A stretch of DNA of 64,000 nt. Source: Miscanthus floridulus (Eukaryota; Streptophyta; Magnoliopsida; Poales; Poaceae). The stretch lies in contig NC_089583.1 of NCBI RefSeq assembly GCF_019320115.1, positions 81,609,928-81,673,927 of the forward strand, written 5' to 3'. Shown here piece by piece: positions 19,890 through 32,225 of this stretch. Within the stretch, counting starts at the first letter, position 1. Every line of letters starts with the position of its first letter. Both the position numbers and the translations under genes were made by a program. Below the pieces are notes generated by a model that was not told the origin of the DNA, did no database searches, and worked only from the letters and a program-made list of their open reading frames with translations.

Positions 19890-22135
19890 TTGAGGTCGTC
19901 TTCATCAACAATCCACCGCCCGCTCCCCCGCTATCCGATGAAGCGGATCGACAATGATGATCTGACCGCGTCTATCGATCAGGTTGGCCAGAAGCTCATC
20001 GACTGCCTGTCCATCGTAGAATCGGCTCTAACCACTCTAGTTCAGCACCGACCACCCTCCGATTTAGATCCATTGAAGGCTGATCAGAAAACTCCAGGGG
20101 TTATGGCCCTACCCTTTGGGATCACCAGCGTCGTCACCTCCTACAAAGATGCCCTAAGGGGCAAATTCACCGACCAGGTGGGAGACATCTATCCTCTCGC
20201 CAACTGTCAACATGCTGCACATCAGCCGACACCCCGAAGCATCCCTCCACACCATCCTAGAGGAGAATCCAGACTCCGAGTCCCAGGGCTCCATGAAGAC
20301 TGTCGCTGAAACTGTCGCCGTCCAATCTCCTTTCCCACCCTTCTGAGGAGGTGGGATCTTCAACGTTAGCATCGACAGCCCTCCACGGGATGGAGAAACC
20401 GACGAGGACCGTGCCGCTTGTGTCAACTGGAATGCCAACCGTGCGTAGCGCCGAGCAAATGAGGCTGCCATTGTGCTTGCCGAAGCTGCTCACAACAAAC
20501 AGCTCAACTCGCAAGGGAGGCCACGCCCACTCCAATGCAACCTCGACGACGAATTTGTCCGTGTCGACGACCACAATGTCTACAAGACCCCAAGTGCCAA
20601 CTTGGCTATGGCCTGCCAATGACCTTGCTCGGCTTGAGCAAACACCAGAGGTCGTAAGGTTGCCGCCATGCTTAAAGTGGTGCACTGCTAGGTCAACGAG
20701 ATCCGCCAGGATCAGAGACCTTCCTACTCGACAAGCTCGATTCACCGATCCACCGCACCAAGATCCAATCGTAGCCCCAACTGAAGCCATTTCACTGACC
20801 AGCATCGCGATAATGGACAACCCCTCCAGGGGGGCTAGGGGGACCGCATCGACTACCCTCGCCAACATGACCAAGAAGTCGACCAAGACGTCCGAGCGCA
20901 CATCAACAATCTTCGGGACGTGCGACATCATATTGATTGGTGCCGTTTCTCTCGCCATGAAAAAGTAGTACGCCGGCGTCAAGAATACGAGCAAGAGTTT
21001 AGTAATCCGGACACAACCCTCCAGCCACTCAACACCGACAACGCCGCAGATCATGATGGTGATGATCCTGAAGGGCCCCAAGCATTCACGAGGGCACTCC
21101 GTACACTCTAGTGGCCCTGTGGTTTCAAAATCACTAGGGTCGCTCCCTACGAGGGATGGATGAACCCCACACAGTGGTTACATGCTTATGCCACCACTGT
21201 GCACACCATCGAGGGAGATACTGGTGTCATGGCAAACTATCTTCCAATCATGCTCACACCAACCGTAATGAACTAGTTCACAAGCCTCACCCCGAACTCC
21301 TTTGAATCCTGGGAATAGCTAAAGAAGGTGTTCACCGACAACTACATGGCTACATGTACGTGACCGGGCACCAAGCATGATCTAAATCACATCTACTAGA
21401 AACCGTCTGAGCTCCTCCGTAGCTACATCAGATGCTTTTCTGAGATGAGGAATTCTATTCCCAACATCACGAAAGTAGAGGTCATCACCACCTTCATCCG
21501 AGGACTCCATCACCATGACCTCTGCTCTAAGTTCAATCGCAAGCCACCAAAGGGGATTGGCGAGATGATTACGATCGCCGATCAGTACGCCAACACCGAA
21601 GAGGCTGAGGTACGCTTCAATGAGGATGCGGGCACTCACCGCCCAACTCGCCACAGCGACGAGCGCCCCAACAACCAACGCCACAGTGACAGTCACTATG
21701 ATGACTGCGGCCACCATTAGGATAGCGCCTGTGAGGGCCGGAAGGGTCTAGATCTGGTCAATATCACCGCCGCTGACCAGACCACCTCATCGCCGCTATT
21801 GATGAACCTCGTGCCAAGCGTAACTATGACGAGCAGTACAAGAAGATCCTCGAAGGCCTGTGCCCTCTCCACAAGAATGGCAAGCATAAGATGAAGGACT
21901 GCCTCGGCTTGGCTAAGGAGTTCTAGGCCAAAAAGGCAGACGACAACAATGACGATGGAGCTAGAGGCCACCGACCACCTGGGGACAACAACAACGCCTT
22001 CTAGGATCACAACAAAGTGGTCGCCACTAGTCTTTAGGGGCCTCGCTGACACCGAAAGTAGAAGAGATCAAAAGCTCATCGCCCACCTAGGTGCTCGCTG
22101 TCAACATAGAAGACGCCATCACCAACCCTAGCTTT
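19890..22135 (+). pseudogene. gag: element 2 gag remnant
   Basis: The frame is broken by many stops. Recognisable are the capsid-type stretch GWMNPTQWLHAYATTVHTIEG near 21160, the following LLRSYIRCFSEMRNSIPNI segment (about 21410-21470) and a zinc-knuckle-like CPLHKNGKHKMKDC near 21865. Several stops sit where Gln or Arg would be expected. It would have encoded the particle protein; no functional product is likely. Confidence 0.75.
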
Positions 22136-22139
22136 TGCC

Positions 22140-25100
22140 CCTGGTCTGAGGTCCCCATCACTTTCAGTAGGGCCGACCAGTGGGTGGACATCCCTTATTC
22201 AGGGCATTTCCCCCTTGTTCTTGATGCAACCATCAAGAAAGTGCTTTTTAGGAAAGTACTCATTGACGATGGAAGTGCTCTAAACCTCCTCTTCAGCCGA
22301 AGCCCTAAAAGAGATGGGCCTTGGAATAAAAGACCTCACACCCTCTGACTCCTCCTTCTAGGGTATGGTACTTAGCAGGGCATCCAAATCGCTTGGGGAG
22401 ATCACCCTCTCGGTACAATTTGGCACAGCTAGCAACTATCCGCATTGAGCACATCAACTTCTACGTCGCCGACTTCAACACCGCCTAATACGCCATACTT
22501 GGTCGGCCATCTCTGGCCAAGTTCATGGCCATACCGCACTATGCCTATCTGGTGTTGAAGATGCCTTTGCCTGTAGGAGTTTGGGCCCTACAGGCCAACC
22601 TCTCCATCACCTATGCCTATGAGATAGAGAGTCTCAGCCCTCGTCGAAGCTACCTGACCTCTCCATCTAGATGGCTAGCGTGGTCACCGACGCCAAGATG
22701 GTGCCCGCTGATGACCTAGAGATCCCAGCGCTAGGAGCCTCCATGTGCCTTCGCCAAGTCCAAGGAAATGAAGGAGGTTGGCCTCGGCCTCAATGACCCC
22801 ACCAAGACCATGAAGATTGGGGCTCACCTCGACCCCAAATAGGAAAGCGCGCTCATCTCCTTCCTAAGTACCAACGCTGATGTATTTGCTTGGAAACCTA
22901 TAGACATGTCAGGGGTACCATGAGAGAAGATCGAGCACTCCTTGAATGTCTCGCCGACCGCCAAACCGATCATGCAGAAACTCCGATGATTCACGCTAGA
23001 CAAGAAGGAGAGTATTAGGGTAGAAATAAAATGGCTCCTAGCTATCAGATTTATTAAAGAAGTGTATCATACTGAGTGGTTAGCAAACCATGTTCTTAGT
23101 TCAAAAAAAGAATAAAGAATGGAGAATGTGCATCGATTACACCGATCTCAACAAACACTGCCCTAAAGACCCCTTTGGTCTGCCTCGGATAGACAAGGTT
23201 GTAGACTCCACTGCTAGCTACGAACTGCTCTCCTTCCTCGACTATTACTCCAGCTATCACTAGATATCCCTCAAAGAGGATGACCAGATCAAAACATCAT
23301 TCATCATGCCTTTTGGTGTGTATTGCTATACCACCATGTCCTTCGGACTCAAGAACGCCAGGGTGACCTACCAAAGGGCCATCTAGATGTGCCTCGATCA
23401 ATAGATAGGCCGCAACATCGAAGCTTACATCGATGATATGGTCGTCAAGTCCAAGACCACCAACAATCTCATCACCTGACCTCGAAGAAATGATTGCCAA
23501 CCTAAAAAGATACAGATGGAAGTTGAACCCTTCAAAGTGCATCTTTGGAGTTCCATTCCGGCATACTCCTGGGCTACATCGTCAGTGCCCGTGGTATCGA
23601 ACCCAACCCTAACAAGGTCTCCACCATCACCAATATGAAATGGCCAACCTATGTAAAGGATATATAGAAGCTCATAGGGTGCATGGCTGCTCTCAGCCGC
23701 TTTATATCACGCCTCGGTGAAAAGGGACTACCGTTCTTCAAACTACTTAAGGCCTTTGAGCGCTTCTCCTGGTCAGAAGAGGCTGATATAGCTTTCGAGC
23801 AGCTCAAGTTGTCTCTAACGAAGCCTTTGATCATGACGGCAGCCTCAATTAGACGAAACCCTATTGATCTACATTGCCACCACTTCTCGCGTCGTTAGCA
23901 CAGCTATCGTCGTCGAGTGTAAGGAAGCCAAACATTTCTATAAGGTGCAACATCTGGTCTACTTCATCAGCGAGGTTCATAATGAGTCCAAAACTCGTTA
24001 CCCTCAGGTTCAGAAGCTGTTGTACACCATTCTGGTTACGTTGCGCAAGCTCTGCCATTACTTCGAGTACTACAAGATCACCGTGGTCATCGAGTTCCCT
24101 CTAGGGGGACATCCTCCATAATAAAGAGGCCAACGGCTGAATCATCAAGTGGGTAGTCGAGCTCGACATTTACTCCATAGAATTAAGAAGCAGAGCTACC
24201 ATTAAGTCGCAAGCGTTGGCTAACTTCATCACTGAGTGGACCAAGATCCAAGAGCCCATCCCCTGCTGCTTGCCCTGAGCACTGGGTGATGTACTTCGAT
24301 GGTGCCCTCAATATCAACGGTGCTGGCACTAGCATTTTATTCATTACTTCGACCAAGGACAAGCTCCAATACGTCCTTCAAATTCATTTTCTAGCCTCCA
24401 ACAACGCCGCTGAATATGAAGCATGAATCCACGGACTACGTATAGCCATCGAGCTCAGTGTCAAACTGCCTCATGATATACGGAGACTCCGCGCTAGCCA
24501 TCAACCAGGTCAACAAAGATTGGTCCTATTCCAACAAGAAGATGGATGCATACTGCGCTGAGATCAGGAAGCTCAAAGGAAAGTTCTACTGATATCTAGT
24601 ACCACAACAAGGTACGAGACCGAAATTAGCTTGCCGACCACCTATCTAAGATAGGCCCTTCATGCACCGTGATTCCATCTAGGGTCTTTATTCAAGACCT
24701 CTTTATGTCGTCCATTAAGGAAGAGAAGGAAGTTCAAGAAATCCCCCCGCTGAGCAGCTGGTACTTGCAATACCTTCACCAGCCACCGATTGGAGGGAAC
24801 AGTTCATCAAGTATCTCACCAGCACTGACGTACCCATCGATAAGACCAAAATTGAATGCCTAATTCGTCATAGCAAGCATTAAGTGCTGGTAGATGGGAA
24901 CTTGATGAGGAAAAGTGCCAAGGAAGGGATACTTTAGAAATGCATCACCAAAGAAAAGGGAGTGAAACTACTTCTTAAAATTCACTCTGATTCCTATGGC
25001 AATCACGTGGCCTCGAGAAACCAGGTCAGCAAAGCTTTCCAAGCTGGTTTTTACTGGCGCACGGCCATCACCGACGCAGAAGACCCCGTCCGACGTTGTG

Positions 25101-26028
25101 AAGGATGCCAATTTTTTGCTAAGCAAATTCACGTGTCGGCATAGGAATTATAGACCATCCTAGCTTCTTAGCCTTTCGCATGCTAGGGACTAGATATGAT
25201 CGAGCCTTTCAAGCCTACACCAGGCGGTTTCTGGTACATTTATGTCGCCATTGACAAGTTCTCTAGGTGGATCGAATACAAGCTGCTTGTCTTGGCCACT
25301 GCAAAAAAAGCAGTCGAGCTCTTCGAAGATATCATCCATAGATTCGGTCTCCCGAACTGCATTATCACCGACCTCGGAACTACATTCACTAGTCATCATT
25401 TTTTGGACTTCTATGAAGACCGATGCATCTCCATCAAATACGTATTTGTTGCCCATCCTAGAGCCAACAGGCCAGGTCAAACGGGTGAACTGACATAATC
25501 CTCGATGCCCTCAAAAAGAGGCTATATCATAAAGAGGAAAAGCATCCGGGCAGATGGCTCAAAGAGCTCCTAGTTGTGGTCTGGGGACTACACACTCAAG
25601 CTGGTCTTAGCACCGATGTGTCTCCATACTTTTTGGTCTACGGCTCAGAAGCCATACTTCTAGCGGACATTGCCTTCCGAGCACCTAGGGTGAAACATTA
25701 TAATGAAGAGCAAGCCATAGCTGTTTGGACAGAGGACATCGACGGAGCCAAAGAAGAACGCCTAATCACTTGCATCCACACAGCCAAATACCTAGAAGGC
25801 TTGTGAAGATACTACAATCGCAACATCAAAGGTCGTTCATTTGTTGTCGGTGACCTCGTTCTTCATAGAAAATAGAAAACAGAAGGGACGCACAAGCTCT
25901 CCTCCTGGGAAGGGCCTTACATGGTCAAAGAGGTTACCCAACTAGGGTCTTATTGGCTATGCGACCTAGACAGAATCGATATCCCCAATTCGTGGCACAT
26001 CGAGCACCTTATACGTTTCTATCCTTGA
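22140..26028 (+). pseudogene. pol: element 2 protease-pol remnant
   Basis: In order: protease (LIDDGSALNLLF, about 22259), a GRPSLAKFMAIPHYAYLVL segment (about 22502), reverse transcriptase (YIDD within EAYIDDMVVKS, about 23424), first RNase H (about 23850-24240), second RNase H (MYFDGALNINGAG, about 24291; SNNAAEYEA), integrase zinc region (HSDSYGNHVA and CEGCQFF, about 24980-25110), integrase core (about 25190-25480) and the C-terminal GDLVLHR...SWEGPY...NSWHIEHL segment ending at TGA 26026-26028. At least a dozen stops and several frame shifts interrupt it. The order and the doubled RNase H place it in the Tat lineage. Confidence 0.82.
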
Positions 26029-26648
26029 AACGCTCCATATATGTACTATCCACTCCATAATGAATGAAGTTTTTGTTGCCATAATTTGTCTCCATTATTT
26101 CTCCACTACGGTTTAATCTCCATTTGCGGTCTCCAACTCTAAGCTACTCCTTAACAAACTCTGATAATTATACGTGATCTCCATAAATACTCCACCACGT
26201 TTCTCCATACTAAAATATCTCTAAGATATTTCGCCAACCATCGAGCAGCGCACGTTCTGCTCTGTGTTCTTTGGAGAAAACCTAGTCTCCGATATCTCCC
26301 TACACGTGCTACGGGCTCCGCGCTCTGTGTTATGGGTGGTCGGCTGCGGTTCCTCGGTCGTGTTTGTTCCTCCTACATGTGCACGGGCTCCACGCTCGAC
26401 ATTATAGAATACGGGCTAGCCAAGGCCAAGAGCCCAATAACGAACTAATTGCTCGGATTCTACTTATACCAAGTATAATTGCGTTAGGGTTAACACTACA
26501 TCTATTTTTCACCGAAAGTGCTGGCAAACTGCATAAACATGCACATGTCACTTTACAACATTTATACATATACATAAATGTTTGTTTATGCCCTCGCGCA
26601 TCTAACTCTCCTCTATAGATGTTCCATACAGGTTACTCTCCAAGCAGC
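26029..26648. other. element 2 spacer between pol and the antisense gene
   Basis: About 600 bases without coding potential. CTCCA/TCTCCA motifs recur irregularly between 26030 and 26210, and GGGCTCCGCGCTC / GGGCTCCACGCTC repeats near 26300-26400. This may be the remnant of a tandem array of the type seen in elements 1 and 3. Confidence 0.5.
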
Positions 26649-29600
26649 TCATTGCGCTTGGCCCTCATCGTCTGCCTCGCTGAATAGATCGACATCGTTG
26701 GTGAGCCTCTTCGCCGCGTCCTTCACCTCATCTTCCAGCTGTTGCTGCTTTGTCGCACCAGTCCCTCTGGCGAATTCAGCCCCTATCACTCGAAGATCGA
26801 TGGTAGGGTATTGAGACCGAACCATCGCCAGGGCATGGGTCATGGCAGAGATAGTGGCGTCCCAATTGAAGCTCTTGAAGTTCTCCCATGCCACCTTGGA
26901 CCTGTTGATGATGGTGTCCAGACATGGTGGCCTGTCGTCGGGCTGAGGGGCCACCTTGATGTCAATACAGTCGAGCACAGGCTTGACTCTGGCCACAACG
27001 GCATCAAGTTTCCCCCTCTAGGTTCTGGCCTCTAGCTCCAGCATGTTGAACTACGCCTTGGTCCTTTGGCGGTAATCTACAGATACCAAAAGGATCCGTC
27101 AAGCAAAGAAATCACTTTAGAAACAACTCTGACCATGAACTACTCACCTTTTAGCTCCTCAGCCAGTTTCTCCGCTCGCCCAGACGCCTTCTCCTTCTCC
27201 CCTTGGAGTTGACTGACCACCTGACACAACTAGTCGAGCTCCGCATCTTGCTCTACAAAAGTGATGATCGTCAGCAACATCTAGATTTTTTGGCAATATA
27301 GAACAAGTTCACCGATCTACAGTACCTTTCTTATGCTCGGAGACGCTTCTCAGCTGCTCAAAGTTGCGCCTCAACTGCTCAGAGATGGTCATTAGCTGCT
27401 TGGATATGGCGCCCTTTTGGTACTCCAGGACCCTCGTGTTTGATTCGATAAGATCTCTTTCGCGCTGGGCCCTCTAGATGTTTTTCTCCATCAGTTTCAT
27501 GGCCTCCTTTAGCTTCACATTTTCCTCGGCGAGGGGCTCCATCCTCTTGATCAGCTGCTACCATTATATGGTAGTTCGCGCTATGCCCTAAAAAAGCACC
27601 AAGATTATAAATAATCTCACTCTCCAACGTCAAAGACAGACATCACCGACACAATACTGACCTTGATCTGCTTCATGGCTGTGGAAAGGGTGGACCGTAG
27701 CCTCTTCACCTCCCTAGAGGTGTCCTCCTCTTCCACGACCACCACTTCATCCCTCCACTTGCGGAGGATCTGGATGGCTTGAGGTCGTGATTCTTTGCAT
27801 TCAATCTCCTCGACCTCATCCTCTTCCTCCGTAGCCGATGGCACTCCCTGGGGGCTCGGTGGTAGCATAGAGTGTCCGACCACGCCCTATGACATCTCAG
27901 GGCCCACCATTTTCTCCTCTGACATCATTGACCTCTGTGCCCCAGACTCCGGCATGACATTAGTAGCTCCCACCTCCAAAGATTTGGTGGCTCTTGCTGT
28001 CGCTCCTAGCATCTCCATCGCATCGGCCGTCATCGTCACCAACCGTTCTCCGCCGCCAACTCCATCAGCAGCATTGGTCGACTCCTTTGCAAACCACCGA
28101 GTGCTTGGGGACTCTAGGATGGAGTCCACTGGCTTAATCTTCGTGCGTGGGAATAGCCCCTGGCTGCTGCCAGACTGGACGGAAGGATTTAGATCCTCCA
28201 TGCGCCTCGTTCTGCATCAAATCAGCTCATCAATCACCGCAACTATAAAGATCATACAACAAATTATTCCAAGGCAAGGAACTTACACGTCGGCTTCCCA
28301 GTAGACGGTTCTAAACCGGTGCTATCTCCTTGAGCACCTAGGCATGGCTCTATGGTCAACTCGCGTGCCCTAGGCTGGAGGTCTTGCGGCCCCCACCGTC
28401 GGCCTCTCCTTCGCCTACTGCTCGAGGACACCCTTCCCTCCATTCGACTGCACCTCCAAGCACGTGTTGTGCGGTGGCGCCTCAGTGCTCAGAGGAGGAG
28501 CTACTAGAGCCCCATCATCGTTTGACCACTTGGACATCGCCGCACTCTGCGTCCGAGTGGTCTGATCGCCGCCAAGCGAGATGCCGCCCAGCTTACGGGG
28601 AGCCACACCCACCATTTTCTTCTTCTTTCGGGTTGGCTCATCTTGCGCCACTCTTTTCCCCCGGACCTTCTCTGACACGGGGGGGGGGATATCCGACCAA
28701 CCAGCACCTGCGCCTTTGGAATCAGATGTGGTCCTGATAGCACCTTTCTCTGGCTGAGTGGTATTCCTAGCGTCTACCGCCTTCGGCCAATTGCTCCTCG
28801 GCACGCCCGAGAAGTACGCCACCCGTTCCTGCAAAATGGATCTTTCCACAAGCAATTCAGATTCATTGCCCGACATGACACAGGATAAAAGAACACCAGG
28901 ACCAATAGTCAAGATTTTTACCTAAGGAGGTAGGTTCGTGTTGTTGAAGGCTCTCGGCTGCCCTGGCACGCTGAACGGCATGTTTGGAGCAAACAGCTCT
29001 GTGGCCTAGTGTAGCATGGCCTCCTTCGTCAACCTCTCCATCCTCTCCTAGGTGCCGTCAGTATCTTCCTTGAAGTCAAAGCCTGGATGGGCCCTCTCCT
29101 TGTAGGGCTGGATGCGTCGCACTATGAAGCTCACCGCCATAGCGACTCCGTTCATCTTCATGGCCTTTATCAGCCCGAGGAGCTCCTTCACCTGATCCAT
29201 ATCAGCACTGCTCGGCTTCTCCGACCAACTCCTCTGATTTTCTAGAATTTGGTCGATGTCACACCTGATGGTAGGATGGCTCTGCTTCGTGTAAAACCAC
29301 CTGACATTCCACCCCTTTCACGAAGTGTTCAGTGGCACAGTGAGGTACTCACCTGCCATCCCATCACGGAGCTACAGATACACACCGCCGACCACTCTAG
29401 AATCGCCCTCGCCCTTCTTCTTCATCTAGAACAGGTGCTGGAAAAGGTTGAAGTGGGGGAGAATGCCGAGATATGCCTCGCATAAATGGATAAAAATAGA
29501 GATGTGCAAGATGGTGTTCGGATGCAGATTGCACAGACTCACTCCTCAGAATTTCAACAGATCCTACAAGAAAGGATAACAGGAAGTCCTAATCCGCACT

Positions 29601-29819
29601 AGAAATAATCTTCAAAAACTACAACTTTGTCGGTGTGCAGCATTGGAAAGGGCTCACCATTGGCTGGACGCCATCCGGCTATGATACGATCAGGAAGAAC
29701 TCCCGCCTCCCCCATCCATTGAGCACCGCCTCCCCCATGAGTGACGACACCTATTCCATGTCATGGCTTGCTCCGGCGGTCGCCTTCTTCATGTTACCAC
29801 CTCCCCTCTTCAGCGCCAT
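26649..29819 (-). pseudogene. element 2 antisense gene, 'putative gypsy type transposon' family, decayed
   Basis: The gene lies on the minus strand, opposite to element 2. A likely start ATG is at 29819 with a TATA-like CTTTATAA at 29938-29945. Segments between 29600 and 29400 read VSLCNLHPNTILHISIFIHLCEAYLGILPHF, and those at about 29300-28940 read VRWFYTKQSHPTIRCDIDQIL and VSFIVRRIQPYKERAHPGF. This pattern belongs to proteins annotated with the gypsy-type transposon domain (Pfam Transposase_28). Downstream come Ser/Pro-rich linker, coiled-coil pieces and a charged C-terminus ending at TGA 26649-26651. Many stops interrupt it, mostly TAG where Gln or Trp is expected. The left edge of the tandem duplication (27257) lies inside this gene, so the second copy lacks its 3' end. 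Confidence 0.65.
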
Positions 29820-29937
29820 CTCTCAGATCTGGGTTGGGACTGGCGGCAAAAGTGGGTGTGAATGTGAATCAGAAAGCGCGAGGGCCGAGGAGGAAGACAA
29901 AGTGGCAAAGGTGGGAGCACGGAGTATGACGGCGCGG

Positions 29938-29945
29938 TTATAAAG
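29938..29945 (-). promoter_or_regulatory. possible TATA box of the element 2 antisense gene
   Basis: The minus strand reads CTTTATAA 119 bases upstream of the candidate ATG at 29819. The identical site in the second copy is 40012-40019. Confidence 0.4.
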
Positions 29946-30199
29946 CACCCTCCCCACTTTTCGCATTCAAGGGTTTTTGGGAAACCGCACCACGATTTGC
30001 GCCTCTCCGAATTCCCCAAAGCGGCGTGGCGGGCCGTTACCTGGGCTTCCAAGCAACTCCAACCCATATCGCCCATTTTTTGCCGCAACTTGTTACTGCA
30101 CGCCAGATATTTGCCGACTTCTCCGCAATACCATTAAGGCTCAGTAACTACTACTGTACAACCATTACTTTGGATTTTTCTCCACGATTTGATTTCTCC

Positions 30200-30560
30200 A
30201 AGATTTCCATTTGTGGCTCGGGGACTACGTCATCACTACGACTTGGTTCCTCACCACACTGGGATTTTCTTCTTGTTGCTGTTGTTTCTGACCCTGGCAC
30301 CACATGACCACATCACCTACTGTCAGGCTCGGGGACTAAGTGGGCACACTTCACCTAGGGACTGATTGCCTGCTCGGCTGGTCTTCTGTTTTTCTTCTAC
30401 TTTGGACCCTGGCACCACGTGACTACGTCACCTACTGTCAGGCTTGGGGACTAAGTGGGCACACTTCACCTTGCGGTGAGTGTGTTTACTTTAATATGTA
30501 AGAATCCATGCCTCCTGAAGTTGAAGACGATTACCTCCCTTTCTCGTGGTCAGACTCTAA
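30200..30560 (+). repeat. 115-bp tandem repeat with polypurine-like motifs before the 3' LTR of element 2
   Basis: ACCCTGGCACCAC(A/G)TGAC starts at 30291 and 30406 (period 115). Each unit contains GGCT(C/T)GGGGACTAAGTGGGC, and partial copies of CTAAGTGGGCACACTT and GGCTCGGGGACT occur near 30556 and 30215. The GCTCGGGGACT motif resembles the GCTCGGGGGCT tract beside the LTR of element 3. Repeated 30364-30634 region copies occur at plus 10,074. Confidence 0.65.
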
Positions 30561-30774
30561 GTGGGCACACTTGGTTCACAGCGAGAAAATTTTTGATTTT
30601 GAACTTGAGCTCCTTACATCCTTATGGCAAGCCTTACTTGGGATACACTGCTCAACGATGGTTCACAACTGCTCAGCGACTCAGTATGGTGGTCGGACTA
30701 TGAGTCTGACTGCTCGGCTTTGTTCACACATACTCAGACAAGCTCAAGACGACGTTGCACAGCGGATACAAGGC

Positions 30775-31245
30775 TGTGGGGGGTACGACCCCGGATACCC
30801 ACGACAGACTACATGGGCTACGCCCCCAAGGGTGGTCTAGCCCATAAGACGAAGCCTTACGGAGCACGGCGCTGCTCGGCGCGCCCCGCAAGACACCGAG
30901 AAGATATCCTGAAGATACTACGAGATCTGTTAGGATACGTTCGATCCCATAATTCCTGTAATCTATTGTTACTTTCCGGTTATCTCCTAGATCTAACCGA
31001 CTTATAACCCTACCCCTAGACTATATAAGGCGGGCAGGGACCCCCTCAAAACACACCAAAGATCATACGAAGCCAATACAAACCAACAGACCATAGGAGT
31101 AGGGTATTACGTCGCGCTGACGGCCCGAACCTGTCTGATTCTTGTGCCTTTGTTGCATTCTTGTTCTCGATTACGCGCATCTCTATCGATCAAGCTACCT
31201 TCGTGGGATACCCCTCAGAGGACTGCCGACGATATTCTGTCGACA
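30775..31245 (+). repeat. 3' LTR of element 2
   Basis: A 471-bp partner of 19196-19665, ending TGTCGACA. TATA box TATATAA at 31022-31028. It lies inside the first copy of the tandem duplication, so an identical LTR occurs at 40849-41319. Confidence 0.88.
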
Positions 31246-31945
31246 GTGTCCCTAGACATACCTCATCGTTTATCGGCGCCCTTCAATGCCTTTCAGGTTC
31301 ACACAGTGTCCCTCGATGTCATCCGACATCTTTCGGCATCACTTGGCATCCCTCGCCACTACTCAACATTCCTCACTATCCCTCGACATCTCTTGGCGTC
31401 CCGCAACATCCCTGTTTATCTCTTGGCACCCCTCGACACCCTTTGAAGTCTCTCAGCGTCATTCGGTGCCCCTTAGCATCCGTAGGCTTCACTCAGTACC
31501 CCCTCAAAGTCTCTCACCATCGCTCAATGCCACTTAAAATCCCTTGACGTCTTTCAGTGTCAATCATCGTGTGATGTTGGCGACATTATCGGCTTAGAGG
31601 GATTGAGGTTGACAACGTTCTTCTTAGGCCTTGATTTACTGCTAAGTTGGAAGCCAACTTAGTAGAATGCCAAAGCCAAAAACATATATAACTTGATATA
31701 AACTAGTTTGATGAGGTACCTGGTGACGTTGGTGGCAGCATTACCAACTTGGAGAGGTTGAGGATGACGATGTTGTTTGATGAATGCTGAGGGGCATCAA
31801 GGGACATTGAGGAACGGCGAGGGACACTAAGACACAGTAAGGAACAGTGAGAACGCTAGGGAACACTGAGTGTTCCTGAGTGAAGATGTGGGACCCTAAG
31901 TCATGGCAATGGACGTTGAGGGGCAGCAATTGACGATGAGGGAAC
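31246..31945. repeat. foldback-like inverted minisatellite
   Basis: 31246-31560 is built of degenerate units of about 15 bases such as CCCTCGACATCTCTTGG. From about 31780 to 31945 the complementary form appears (GAGGGGCATCAAGGGACATTGAGG). Together they form a long imperfect inverted repeat with a spacer of about 220 bases. The left arm extends to the other side of element 2 (19146-19195). Arms made of short degenerate repeats are typical of foldback transposons. Small open frames in the left arm are by-products of the repeat. Confidence 0.55.
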
Positions 31946-32064
31946 AAAATATGAGAGAATACTAATAACACTTAACAGGATCAATCTTTCACATCAATTC
32001 GTAAATGTTAGACACTTCCTCTAGCTCTCGTTTGAGCTGCCCATGTCCCATGTCCCCGGCCCGG

Positions 32065-32093
32065 CACGTGGCCCCCGCCTCCTTCCTATATAA
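32065..32093 (+). promoter_or_regulatory. core promoter of the SAUR-like gene (G-box and TATA)
   Basis: A G-box, CACGTG, lies at 32065-32070 and a TATA box, TATATAA, at 32087-32093, 133 bases before the ATG. The leader contains a CT repeat (about 32186-32200), common in plant 5' leaders. G-boxes bind bHLH and bZIP factors, which would fit light or hormone control; that is inference. Confidence 0.7.
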
Positions 32094-32225
32094 GGACCCA
32101 CCTCTCCAGCCTCCACCTTTGCCACGACCACCAGACGACCTTCCCTCGGTCGGTCCTCGCCTCCTCTGCTCTGTTAAGCTTCTCGCTCTCTCTCTCTCTC
32201 CTTCCACTTCTTGATCGAGACGGCA

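Larger units (their letters stand above)
19196..31245 (+). mobile_element. element 2: old, degenerate Tat-type LTR retrotransposon
   Basis: A 12-kb plus-strand element with LTRs at 19196-19665 and 30775-31245, a primer-binding site at 19668, remnants of gag, protease, RT, RNase H and integrase, and a decayed gene on the opposite strand before the 3' LTR. The candidate target duplication is GTGTT (19191-19195) and GTGTC (31246-31250), one base changed. About 41 differences in 470 LTR bases (near 9%) show an old insertion. Stops interrupt every coding region, so it is not autonomous. It is inserted in the foldback-like minisatellite seen at 19146-19195 and 31246-31945. Confidence 0.88.

Noticed and set aside
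27379..28201. Minus-strand frames of 84-104 codons treated as separate genes
   Set aside because: They are in part shadow frames of the decayed element 2 antisense gene; its position, flanks and the Transposase_28-type segments upstream explain the region better.
31144..31547. Ser/Pro-rich frames of 83-128 codons
   Set aside because: They are read through the end of an LTR and the CCCTCGACATC minisatellite in all three frames; repeat DNA without stops explains them.
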